A DNA stretch of 31,275 bases from Anaerolineaceae bacterium UBA6086 (GTDB lineage Bacteria; Chloroflexota; Anaerolineae; Anaerolineales; Anaerolineaceae): the NCBI GenBank assembly GCA_002436005.1, contig DIXG01000104.1, forward strand, positions 1-31,275, read 5' to 3'. Below are positions 16,932 to 24,567 of the stretch, piece after piece (positions within the stretch are counted from its first letter, which is position 1; every line of letters begins with the position of its first letter). The notes under the pieces were generated by a model, which saw only the letters and a program-made list of their open reading frames with translations, ran no database searches and was not told where the DNA came from. Both the position numbers and the translations under genes were made by a program.

Positions 16932-18068
16932 ATGAGACAAAGTTTTCGCCGCATGATGACCATAGTTCGAAAAGAATGGTTACACATTATTCGTGATCCT
17001 CGTACACTGGCACTGGTGATCGTTTTGCCGGTCATGATGTTGTTCCTACTTGGATATGCAGTTGCAAATGATGTTAAAGATATTCCTCTGGCTGTGGCCG
17101 ATCTATCACATACGGATACCAGCCGCACCCTGGTGGATAAATTGACGGTCAGCGAGTTTTTTATGTATACACACGCAGCTCAGAGTGAAAATGAGATTTT
17201 AGCGATGATGGATGCAGGTATAGTTAAAGCTGGACTTTACATCCCTGAAAGTTTTGGAAGAGATGTCAGTACGGGGGGAGTTGGAACCATTCAGTTTTAT
17301 ATCGATGGCTCAAATCCCACCATTGCGCAAACCGCCCAACTTGCTGCTGAAACGATCAGCCAATCAATGTCGCAGGAGATTCTAATCAAGCGTCTCGAGC
17401 GTAGTGGCACAGGTATGCAGCTTGGTCTGCCGGTGGATGTGCGCATGCGGTACTTGTATAATCCAGATATGAAGCGGATGAACTTCATGATTCCTGGTTT
17501 GGTCGCGATTATTCTCCAAGTTCAGACATTACTATTGACCGCGTTCGCCATCGTGCGTGAACGCGAGCAAGGTACCCTCGAACAGCTTATCGTGACCCCT
17601 GTCCGGTCATGGGAATTAATGTTAGGTAAGATTTTGCCTTTCGTTGTAGTTGCTTTTGTTAACGTAGTTATGACCGTAGCAGTTGGTGCTATATGGTTCG
17701 GTGTGGACGTTGTCGGCAGTAGTGCACTCCTGGCAGGACTAAGCCTTATATTTCTGCTTGGGTCGCTGGGATTAGGCGTGCTCATTTCAAACATTTCCAA
17801 AACTCAGATGCAAGCCATGTACTTGGCTTCGTTTATCATGATGCCATCTTTTATACTGGCTGGGCTGCTGTTTCCGCGTGAGAATATGCCCTGGCTTGCT
17901 TACTATGCCGGCTATTTTTTACCAGTGACTTATTTCCTGGAGATTGTCCGTGGCATCATACTAAAGGGTGCAGATTTCTTTACTTTATGGGTCTGGATCT
18001 GGCCAATGGCTGTGTTCAGTATCGTAGTATTCTTTGCAAGTGTCTTATTGTTCCATAAGCGCCTGTAA
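16932..18068 (+). CDS. ABC-2 type permease
   Basis: This 378-residue permease is of the YhhJ/YbhS/YbhR kind. One N-terminal helix (about 25-47, after KEWLHIIRDPRTLALVIVLP) is followed by a large external domain (about 50-170), then five helices including the FAIVREREQGTLEQLIVTPVRSWELMLGKILP coupling segment that contacts the ATPases. AGGAGG lies just upstream of the ATG. Only one permease is present; related systems often have two, so it may work as a homodimer. With the two ATPases and the HlyD-like protein it makes a complete exporter. Confidence 0.92.
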   Translation: MRQSFRRMMTIVRKEWLHIIRDPRTLALVIVLPVMMLFLLGYAVANDVKDIPLAVADLSHTDTSRTLVDKLTVSEFFMYTHAAQSENEILAMMDAGIVKAGLYIPESFGRDVSTGGVGTIQFYIDGSNPTIAQTAQLAAETISQSMSQEILIKRLERSGTGMQLGLPVDVRMRYLYNPDMKRMNFMIPGLVAIILQVQTLLLTAFAIVREREQGTLEQLIVTPVRSWELMLGKILPFVVVAFVNVVMTVAVGAIWFGVDVVGSSALLAGLSLIFLLGSLGLGVLISNISKTQMQAMYLASFIMMPSFILAGLLFPRENMPWLAYYAGYFLPVTYFLEIVRGIILKGADFFTLWVWIWPMAVFSIVVFFASVLLFHKRL

Positions 18069-18112
18069 TACTTGACGCTATCAAAAAACCCCTTCTCAGT
18101 CAGGAGTTTAAA

Positions 18113-19408
18113 ATGAAAAAATTCTTTTCCAAAATAATATTACTGGTTATCGTCTTTAGCATCGGATTAACGGGATGTCAAAGTCTGAACGGTCAAAGTA
18201 CTGCGCAACTAAATGCTTCGGGAGCAATTTCTGTTGCCCAGGTTAATATTGCCCCACAAATAGGCGGTATGGTCGTATCGGTCAGTGTTGAAGAAGGTTC
18301 ACAAGTGAATAAAGGCGATGAATTGTTCCGCCTGGATGATTCTTTGCTTAAAGCACAGCGTGATCAGGCAAACGCTGCGATCGCGTTAGCTGAAGCAGCT
18401 TTAAACGCGGCCAAAGTGCAATACGAACTTGCCCTAAATGCTTCACGTTTGCAGGATCAACAGAACCGCACGAGTAGATGGAATATTACTCAGCCCACTC
18501 AATTTGAGCTGCCGATATGGTACTTCGATAAAGATGAAAAAATCGAATCTGCCAAAGCAGAAATGGAAACTGCAAGTGCTGACCTTGTAGAAGAAAAAGC
18601 CAACCTCCAAAAAATTCTTAGTGATAACGCTTCTCAGGGATTCGTCGATGCAGAAAAACGTGTTGCCGAAGCGCAAGTTGCTTTTTTGATAGCAGATCAG
18701 GTCCTTACTCAGGCAAATAACGCACAGGATAAAGAAGAATTACAAAACTTCGCCCAAGACCAATATGATGCAGCTGAAACCGAACTAACCTCTTCTCAAT
18801 CCAACTATAATCGTTTATTAACGACACAAGCTGCTAAAGATGTGCTCGAAGGTCGCGCCCGCGTACAAGTAGCACAAGAACGTTTTGACCGCGCCTTGGA
18901 TTATTACAATTCGCTTATGAGCGGTGACCAGTCTTTGCAGGTTAAGGCTGCCGAGTCAGGTGTGACACAAGCCGAAGCTGCATTATCGCAAGCTCAGGCT
19001 GCATTGGCTACGCTGGATGTTCAACTGAAAAATACTATCGTTACTGCCCCTGTGGATGGTACAGTACTGACTAGTAGTCTAGAAGTTGGCGAAACGCTCG
19101 CCCCCACCGGTGTTGTATTAATCATTGGACAATTACAGGAAGTAAATTTGACCGTGTTCATCCCGGAAACAGAGTACGGACAGGTAAAACTTGGTGACCA
19201 GGTCTCAATAACTGTGGATTCATTCCCCGGAGAAACGTTCAGTGGCACAGTGGTTTATATTTCGGACCAGGCTGAGTTTACTCCGCGCAATGTCCAAACG
19301 GTGGAAGGACGTAAAACAACCGTTTACGCAGTGAAGATCAAAGTATCTAATCCAGATCTTGAACTAAAACCTGGAATGCCCGCAGATGTCACTTTTATTC
19401 GAAAGTGA
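18113..19408 (+). CDS. HlyD-family membrane fusion lipoprotein
   Basis: This 431-residue protein has a lipoprotein signal (MKKFFSK, hydrophobic run, IGLTGC lipobox). It continues with a biotinyl-lipoyl half-domain (VNIAPQIGGMVVSVSVEEGSQVNKGDELFRLD), a long alpha-helical hairpin rich in Ala, Glu and Gln (about 80-300), the second lipoyl half (IVTAPVDGTVLTSSLEVGETL) and a beta-barrel. These are the parts of adaptor proteins such as HlyD or YbhG. The hairpin is long enough to reach well beyond the membrane. AGGAG lies 8 bases before the ATG. The stop overlaps an alternative GTG start of the next gene, so the exporter and DegV genes are closely linked. Confidence 0.92.
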   Translation: MKKFFSKIILLVIVFSIGLTGCQSLNGQSTAQLNASGAISVAQVNIAPQIGGMVVSVSVEEGSQVNKGDELFRLDDSLLKAQRDQANAAIALAEAALNAAKVQYELALNASRLQDQQNRTSRWNITQPTQFELPIWYFDKDEKIESAKAEMETASADLVEEKANLQKILSDNASQGFVDAEKRVAEAQVAFLIADQVLTQANNAQDKEELQNFAQDQYDAAETELTSSQSNYNRLLTTQAAKDVLEGRARVQVAQERFDRALDYYNSLMSGDQSLQVKAAESGVTQAEAALSQAQAALATLDVQLKNTIVTAPVDGTVLTSSLEVGETLAPTGVVLIIGQLQEVNLTVFIPETEYGQVKLGDQVSITVDSFPGETFSGTVVYISDQAEFTPRNVQTVEGRKTTVYAVKIKVSNPDLELKPGMPADVTFIRK

Positions 19409-19413
19409 AACCC

Positions 19414-20286
19414 ATGAAAACTCAGAATTCCGCTGTTGTTGTAACAGGTAGCGCCGCACAGGTACCACCAGAAATAGCCAGTCAATTGGGCATAGTAACT
19501 CTTCCATTGACCATAATCGTTGCAGGGAAAGCCTACCTTGACGGTGTTGATATCTTTCCGGGTGAGCTTTACCAGAAAATGCGCATTCAAAAGTTGGAAG
19601 TAAAGACCGCTGCACCCAATGTCGGACAATATTATGAGTGTTTTAAGAGAATTATTGACCAGGAAGGCCGCGATGTTCTTTGTATTACGTTATCGAGGCA
19701 ATTAAGCTCTGACTACAATTCTGCCGTTGATGCGGCGCGAATGATTTTGAATGAACACCCGATGTCAAAAGTGATCGTTTTTGATAGTTTGCGGGCCGCG
19801 GCGCCACAAGGTTTATTGGCGATTGAAGCAGCAAAACAATTGCAAGCAGGGCTTTCGATGGAAGAGGGGGTTCAATATTTGACGAATGCCAGGCACAGAT
19901 TGGGGCTGATCGCCGCGTTGGACTCATTGGATTATCTTGCCCAAGGCGGCCGGATTGGTAAAGCGGCGTATCTGGCTGGCAATGCGCTACAGATCGTACC
20001 TATTCTCACCATAAATAAAGAAGGGATTGTCGCTCCCTCCAGGGTTGTACGTAATAAAGAAAACGTAATTCCTGCGGTCATTTCCATCCTGACCAAACAG
20101 ACGTCTGGATTCAAGAAACTGGATATATCAGTGATGCATGCCGATGCTCAAGAAAAAGCTGAAGCATTACAACATTCGCTTAACGAACGTTACCCTTCAT
20201 TGGAGATTCCAATCAGTGAATTTACACCGGTTATGGGAGCGCATACCGGGCCAGGTTTGATTGGGTTAGGTTATTTATATGAATAG
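19414..20286 (+). CDS. DegV-family fatty-acid-binding protein (divergent)
   Basis: DegV (FakB) proteins bind a fatty acid and present it to the kinase FakA, giving acyl-phosphate for phospholipid synthesis. This 290-residue member shows the family's overall pattern: LGIVTLPLTIIVAGKAYLDGVDI, the LSRQLSSDYNSA loop, LDSLDYLAQGGRIGKAAYLAGNALQIVPILTI and the ending PVMGAHTGPGLIGLGYLY. The N-terminal TDS motif reads VTGSAAQ, so a usual acyl-binding position is altered. I chose the ATG at 19414; a GTG at 19405 overlapping the HlyD stop is an alternative. No FakA (Dak-type kinase) gene is in the window. The next gene is PlsY-like, the enzyme family that consumes acyl-phosphate, which supports a lipid role. 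Confidence 0.85.
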   Translation: MKTQNSAVVVTGSAAQVPPEIASQLGIVTLPLTIIVAGKAYLDGVDIFPGELYQKMRIQKLEVKTAAPNVGQYYECFKRIIDQEGRDVLCITLSRQLSSDYNSAVDAARMILNEHPMSKVIVFDSLRAAAPQGLLAIEAAKQLQAGLSMEEGVQYLTNARHRLGLIAALDSLDYLAQGGRIGKAAYLAGNALQIVPILTINKEGIVAPSRVVRNKENVIPAVISILTKQTSGFKKLDISVMHADAQEKAEALQHSLNERYPSLEIPISEFTPVMGAHTGPGLIGLGYLYE

Positions 20287-20314
20287 AAAATTGGAAAAGT
20301 CATAGAGGTGGCTT

Positions 20315-21001
20315 ATGATCGTTAATTTTGCTCTTTCAATGCCGGTGGTAAGCATTATTTTTCTCTTGTTATTTGGGTACTTCTTCGGTTCTATACCCAG
20401 TGGTTACCTGGCCGGTAAATGGATCAAAGGAATTGACTTACGCCAATACGGCAGTGGAACGGTCAGCGGTTCCATGGTGTGGGAACATGTGGCGAAGTGG
20501 GCGGTTGTTCCGGTTGGACTTTTTGATATCTTTAAAGGCGCATTTCCAACCTGGCTTGGATTGCGTCTGGGAATGGGGGAGTTGGCGACTATACTGGCGG
20601 GATTTGCTGCCATAGTGGGACACAACTGGCCAATTTATCTCAATTTCCAGGGCGGGCGTGGATTCAGCCCCTTCCTGGGTGAGTTATTGGTGCTTTTTCC
20701 CTGGGGGCTAGTAATAGTATTGGCTGGATTGGCGATTGGCAACATTTTTCAAAACCCAATTATCCCACTTATTACAGTATTGCTTTTACCTTTTTTTGCC
20801 CTATTTTTACAGGGTTCCCCTATTGTTTTGTGGTGTTCTATAGGTATGACGCTAATTACACTCATTAAAAGGTTGGAAGCAAACCGCCGTCCTCTTCCAG
20901 CTGATAGGAACGAACGTCAAAGAACAATCATTCGGCGGCTATTGCTGGATCGCGACATTCAGGACCACGAAGAATGGATCCGCATGGAGCCACGAAAATA
21001 A
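20315..21001 (+). CDS. PlsY-like acyltransferase family membrane protein (divergent)
   Basis: PlsY transfers an acyl group from acyl-phosphate to glycerol-3-phosphate in the membrane. This 228-residue protein has the family layout of multiple helices with GSIPSGYLAGK, a GSG loop, DIFKGA and GHNWPIYLNFQGGRGF. Conserved positions deviate: the GSGNxGATN-type motif reads GSGTVSGSM, GGKGVAT reads GGRGFSP, and the C-terminal motif with conserved His and Asn (H..NIKRL) reads TLITLIKRLEANR, lacking both. A 25-residue charged tail follows. It may use another acceptor or donor, or have lost catalysis. GAGGTGG directly before the ATG supports the start. It sits 28 bases after a DegV gene and before a thioesterase. 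Confidence 0.8.
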   Translation: MIVNFALSMPVVSIIFLLLFGYFFGSIPSGYLAGKWIKGIDLRQYGSGTVSGSMVWEHVAKWAVVPVGLFDIFKGAFPTWLGLRLGMGELATILAGFAAIVGHNWPIYLNFQGGRGFSPFLGELLVLFPWGLVIVLAGLAIGNIFQNPIIPLITVLLLPFFALFLQGSPIVLWCSIGMTLITLIKRLEANRRPLPADRNERQRTIIRRLLLDRDIQDHEEWIRMEPRK

Positions 21002-21041
21002 TAGCTTATTGATAAGTCTTTCGAAAATGGGATTGACAATT

Positions 21042-21512
21042 ATGACAGAAAAATTACCAGATCACGGTTCGTGTTTTGTTTGTGGAAAAACAAACCCCAA
21101 GAGTATTGGTGTTGAATGGGAATTAGAGCCAGAGGGTCATATTGTTGCATCTTTTAGGTTTAATGAATATCAGCAAGGACCGCCAGGATTTGCCCATGGG
21201 GGAGCCTCGGCAGCCGTAATGGATGAAGCAATGGGAGCTGCTGTCTGGCAGGTTGGTAATCGGGCGGCCACGGTTCATCTCGAATTGGATTATCGAAAGC
21301 CAATTCCGATTGGGGAAGAAATTAACATTCAAGGCTGGTCGTTTTCTGAAGAAATGGATTCGGCGACTACTCGCGGCATCATTTATCTTTCAGATGGAAC
21401 AATCGCAGTTGAAGCCTGCGCTAAATATGTTAGCGCACCTCAGCTATTTAAGGACGTCCCATTCGCGGAAAATCCCTCAGGTTTAGATTCCCCGGCTAAT
21501 CTATCCATTTGA
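21042..21512 (+). CDS. Hotdog-fold (PaaI-like) acyl-CoA thioesterase
   Basis: This protein has about 156 residues. It starts with CFVCGKTNPKSIGVEW, a Cys-pair opening common in PaaI-like proteins, followed by the hotdog core helix FAHGGASAAVMDEAMGAAVW and the strand pair LDYRKPIPIGEEINIQG. The HGG plus Asp/Glu positions are those used for thioester hydrolysis in this fold. It probably cleaves acyl-CoA or acyl carrier thioesters, and in this cluster could release free fatty acid for the DegV proteins (inference). Start choice is uncertain: ATGs at 21027 and 21042 and a TTG at 21009 are all in frame, without a decisive ribosome binding site. I use 21042 as it lies nearest the conserved core. 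Confidence 0.82.
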   Translation: MTEKLPDHGSCFVCGKTNPKSIGVEWELEPEGHIVASFRFNEYQQGPPGFAHGGASAAVMDEAMGAAVWQVGNRAATVHLELDYRKPIPIGEEINIQGWSFSEEMDSATTRGIIYLSDGTIAVEACAKYVSAPQLFKDVPFAENPSGLDSPANLSI

Positions 21513-21531
21513 CCCTGTTACTTAGAGATAT

Positions 21532-22185
21532 ATGAAACTTACAAAGAAAATTGTCTGGGTTGTAATATTTGCGATTGGCATGGCTTATTTGGAAGCAGCA
21601 GTTGTCGTTTATTTACGACGATTGTATGGCATCTCCGATCTACTCCTTACTGTACCCCCCTTTGACCCTCAGATCGCCAGGATTGAATTAGGAAGAGAAC
21701 TGGCAACTTTAGTCATGCTCATTTCATTTGGCTGGGTAGCAGGACGAAAACTTCAATCCCGTTTTGGGTTTGCCTTGGTTGCATTTGGAATATGGGATAT
21801 CTTTTATTACCTGTGGCTTAAGGTTTTTATCGCATGGCCAACTACCTTGCTTGATCCCGATCTGCTTTTCCTCATTCCATTACCATGGTGGGGACCCGTC
21901 ATTGCACCCATATTGATTTCCCTGTTAATGATCATGGGTGGAACATTGGCTATCCTTAGAGAGGAACAAGGCCATGGCATTCGCTTTAGGATTACCGAAG
22001 CGTTCGTTTTATTGGTTGGTATTTTGGCGATGTTGTATGCGTTTATGCAAGATGCAATCGCCATCCTTCCCGCGGGTGCAAGCATACTCAGTCAATTGAA
22101 GCCATCTCAATTTAATTGGGCAGTGTTCCTGGCAGGATTATTCTTGAGTGCATTTATGGTTTGGCGAGTCACAAAAAGAACATAA
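21532..22185 (+). CDS. Conserved membrane protein of unknown function
   Basis: This 217-residue protein has about six membrane helices: near 7-28, 57-72, 80-102, 117-140, 150-175 and 188-208. Its most distinctive segment is GIWDIFYYLWLKVFIAWP, followed by LLFLIPLPWWGPVIAPI, with aromatic and acidic residues inside the membrane. I recall similar unnamed proteins in other bacteria but no known function. It follows the thioesterase gene by 19 bases and is probably co-transcribed with it. The next 197 bases hold no gene, so this may be the last gene of the main transcript. Confidence 0.78.
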   Translation: MKLTKKIVWVVIFAIGMAYLEAAVVVYLRRLYGISDLLLTVPPFDPQIARIELGRELATLVMLISFGWVAGRKLQSRFGFALVAFGIWDIFYYLWLKVFIAWPTTLLDPDLLFLIPLPWWGPVIAPILISLLMIMGGTLAILREEQGHGIRFRITEAFVLLVGILAMLYAFMQDAIAILPAGASILSQLKPSQFNWAVFLAGLFLSAFMVWRVTKRT

Positions 22186-22303
22186 AAACCAAAAATGAAA
22201 ATCTGAATTTGCTTTCCCGGTGCTCTGGTTTTCCCTGAATCAAACACTCTTTAAAAAAGGATTTATATTATATTCAAATCGAATTGGGAATAACGTTTCA
22301 TGG

Positions 22304-22333
22304 CATCGAATGGCTCGATGAGGAAGTTTTCCT
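22304..22333 (+). other. Two adjacent short hairpins in the intergenic region
   Basis: CATCGA-5-TCGATG (22304-22320) is followed directly by AGGAA-3-TTCCT (22321-22333). Neither has a T run after it, so an intrinsic terminator is unlikely. They precede the hydrolase gene by about 50 bases and could be an operator or leader structure. The rest of 22186-22382 is AT-rich with no gene and no promoter that I would defend. Confidence 0.35.
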
Positions 22334-22382
22334 TGAATAAGCTTATTGGAAGAATATTTACCTAGTTGACATGGAGTTGAAT

Positions 22383-23054
22383 ATGAAGGTGCGTTACCTC
22401 GGGCACTCGTGCGTAGAAATTATTGGCAAGCATCATATTTTGATTGACCCTGATTTCACTCGAGAGCCTTTGCCAAATGTTGAGTTTATATGTGTTTCGC
22501 ATGCCCACATGGACCATATTGGTAAGATTACGCAGGTACCAGAAGGAGTTGTTCTTGCTTCTCCCGAAGTTTGTAAAGTTGCAAGGGAGATGGGTGTGCC
22601 TGATGTCCGGATAAAACCTGTAAAGGCTGGAGAGCAAATCGCAACGATATCGATCCTTCCGGGCTATAGCGCTGTTAAAGATCCTCGGCATTTTATTCTG
22701 AGCCTAATTTTTCGTTTAAGAATTCCAGAACCCGGGGGCGTTCCACTTTCGTTTTTGGTTCAGGATGGTATTGACTTATTGCATATTGGGGATGCTCATC
22801 GATATCCTCTCGAAATTCAACCGGACATTTTATGTCTGCCCTGGCGAACCTCGCCGGTAGGATCCGAAAAATATAAATCCGTTGTAATTGAAATGGCCAA
22901 GAGAATGGCAGTACCCTATATCCTTCCCATCCATTATGACTTAACTGGAACAGAAGCTGACCCGTTGGAAATTAGAGAGCGCATCAATGCAACCGTCCTT
23001 ATTGGAGAAAATTGGCACTACTTTAGTGGCAACAACTTAGAAACGACCATTTGA
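22383..23054 (+). CDS. Metallo-beta-lactamase-fold hydrolase (UlaG/UPF0173-like)
   Basis: This 223-residue protein opens MKVRYLGHSCVEI and ILIDPDF, typical of the UlaG/UPF0173 branch, followed by the zinc-binding CVSHAHMDHIGK motif (HxHxDH). A second metal region is LLHIGDAHRYP, and the C-terminal His is in LPIHYD. Relatives include lactonases and N-acyl-phosphatidylethanolamine phospholipase D; the latter would fit a lipid cluster, but sequence does not decide. I chose the ATG at 22383, since GGAG lies 6 bases before it, over one at 22371. It is 15 bases upstream of the second DegV gene, so the two form a unit. Confidence 0.85.
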   Translation: MKVRYLGHSCVEIIGKHHILIDPDFTREPLPNVEFICVSHAHMDHIGKITQVPEGVVLASPEVCKVAREMGVPDVRIKPVKAGEQIATISILPGYSAVKDPRHFILSLIFRLRIPEPGGVPLSFLVQDGIDLLHIGDAHRYPLEIQPDILCLPWRTSPVGSEKYKSVVIEMAKRMAVPYILPIHYDLTGTEADPLEIRERINATVLIGENWHYFSGNNLETTI

Positions 23055-23069
23055 TAAAGGAGAAATAAG

Positions 23070-23936
23070 ATGAAAAAGCAAAAAGTAGCAATTGTAACGG
23101 ATGGGGCTTGTTCTCTGACCCCTGCTCAGGGAGAAGAACTTGGAGTCCATATAGCCCCGGTTTATGTGAACTTTGGTGATAAAACCTATCAGGCAGGTGT
23201 AGATCTGGAAGCATCTGAATTTTATCGTATGATGCAAGCCAGTAATAAATTGCCCACTACGGCGCAACCCACGGCTGCTGATTTTATCAAACTGTATACC
23301 AGGCTGGCGGATGAAGTGGATGAAATTATCACAATCGTGATTTCTCACCATATGAGCGCAACAATTCAATCCGTCGAGATGGCAAAAGAAGAGTTTTCCA
23401 AAGTTCCAATCCATATCATTGACTCTGAATCGGTTTCTTTGGGATTTGGCATGATGGCGATTGCCGCTGCACGAGCCGCTGCGCAAGGGCAAGATGCGCA
23501 ATCCGTGATTCACCTCGTAGAAAATATCAAACAAAGGATTAACGTTATTTTCACAGTAGATACACTAGAGTATCTGCATAAGGGAGGGCGTATCGGTGGG
23601 GCGACAGCGTTCCTAGGATCTGCATTGAGCATAAAGCCAATTCTTTATATAAAAGATGGACGGATTGAGCCCTTAGAGAAGCAGCGTAGCCGCAAACGCT
23701 CGATCGCTCGATTATTAGAAATCATGGGAGAGAAAGTTGGCAGTAGTGAAGTTCATGTTGCCATTCTACATGGCAATATTCCGAATGAAGCCCATGATCT
23801 GGAAGAGCAGATCCGTGAAAGGTTCAATTGTGTTGAATTGGTTACATCTGAAATGGGTCCTGTGATTGGGGTTCATGCCGGACCGGGTACATTAGGTTTG
23901 GTCTTTTACAGTTTGTCTGATCGAACACCAGAGTGA
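23070..23936 (+). CDS. DegV-family fatty-acid-binding protein
   Basis: This 288-residue member follows the family pattern closely: VAIVTDGACSLTPAQ (the TDS-type opening), LGVHIAPVYVNFGDKTYQAGVDL, a PTTAQPTAADF segment, the ISHHMSATIQSV loop, TLEYLHKGGRIGGATAFLGSALSIKPILYI and an ending GPVIGVHAGPGTLGLVF. It should bind a fatty acid and hand it to a FakA-type kinase. AAAGGAG lies before the ATG. It is only moderately similar to the DegV protein at 19414, so the two probably prefer different acyl chains or have split roles. It is the last gene of the lower-GC block; 249 bases without a gene follow, ending in the transposase remnant. Confidence 0.92.
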   Translation: MKKQKVAIVTDGACSLTPAQGEELGVHIAPVYVNFGDKTYQAGVDLEASEFYRMMQASNKLPTTAQPTAADFIKLYTRLADEVDEIITIVISHHMSATIQSVEMAKEEFSKVPIHIIDSESVSLGFGMMAIAAARAAAQGQDAQSVIHLVENIKQRINVIFTVDTLEYLHKGGRIGGATAFLGSALSIKPILYIKDGRIEPLEKQRSRKRSIARLLEIMGEKVGSSEVHVAILHGNIPNEAHDLEEQIRERFNCVELVTSEMGPVIGVHAGPGTLGLVFYSLSDRTPE

Positions 23937-24185
23937 TGTATAGATGCAGCACACTGTTCCATTTCGCAATTTCTGCGATTGTTCGCCACGACAAGCCAAT
24001 ATGGGTTTTCGCAAATCTATCCGGCAGAGTAAACCTTGTCTTTGGGATTAAACCGTTCAATGGCTGATTCATATGTTTTAAAACGCGAAGTGGCTGAGAA
24101 CACTTAAGCGATGAATACCATTCTTCTCATAATATTCTTGGATTCAAGGATTTAGTGCTACGGGTGAGGTGATAAAATCATTCGT

Positions 24186-24485
24186 ATGCAAAAACAAAAA
24201 TACAAAAGACTAGGAAACCAAGAACGAGAAAGTATAAGTAGAGGACTGGCACAAAAGAAATCTATTCGAGAAATTGCCAGAGAAATTGGTCGGTCCCCAA
24301 GTACGGTGTCTCGAGAAATTAAACGGAACAGAGGGAAGACAGGCTATCGAGCATTTTCAGCGAGTGGTCGAGCAAGAACATCAGCAGGATCGCGGAGAAA
24401 AGGAAAAGGCAAAATAACAAGTCAAAGCGGCTTACGGTAGTATATTATGGAAAAGCTGAAAGAGGAATGGTCCCCACAAGACATT
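24186..24485 (+). pseudogene. IS30-family transposase remnant with an in-frame amber codon
   Basis: The first 84 codons encode the N-terminal part of an IS30-type transposase: YKRLGNQERESISRGLAQ, the helix-turn-helix SIREIAREIGRSPSTVSREIKRN, then TGYRAFSASGRA. A TAG at 24438-24440 stops the frame, yet the same frame continues with YIMEKLKEEWSPQDI, which matches the next conserved part of these transposases (EKLK..WSPEQIA). Homology ends at 24485, exactly where a second copy of a 12-base repeat begins. The catalytic DDE domain is missing, so it cannot transpose. It marks the right edge of the lower-GC block. The 249 bases before it (23937-24185) contain no gene that I can support. Confidence 0.85.
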
Positions 24486-24497
24486 GTCCCCACAAGA
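24470..24497 (+). repeat. 12-base direct repeat at the transposase break point
   Basis: GTCCCCACAAGA occurs at 24470-24481 and 24486-24497, a period of 16. The first copy is inside the transposase reading frame and the second starts where transposase similarity ends, consistent with a deletion or slippage junction. Confidence 0.65.
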
Positions 24498-24498
24498 A

Positions 24499-24513
24499 CT
24501 CAACGCTTTCCAA
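24499..24513 (+). repeat. Right copy of a 15-base direct repeat at the island edge
   Basis: CTCAACGCTTTCCAA, identical to 14153-14167. It lies two bases after the duplicated 12-mer and just before the metH promoter. An imperfect internal echo, CAACGCTTCCAA, follows at 24511-24522. Confidence 0.55.
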
Positions 24514-24523
24514 CGCTTCCAAA

Positions 24524-24552
24524 TTGACTTGACCCTGTAAATATGATAATAT
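24524..24552 (+). promoter_or_regulatory. Promoter of the SAM-riboswitch/metH operon
   Basis: TTGACT (24524-24529) is followed after 17 bases by TAATAT (24547-24552); GATAAT (24545-24550) at 15 bases is an alternative -10. Either places the start of transcription a few bases before the riboswitch aptamer. The boxes begin 11 bases after the right-hand 15-base repeat. Confidence 0.6.
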
Positions 24553-24567
24553 TGGTCTAATTGTGAA

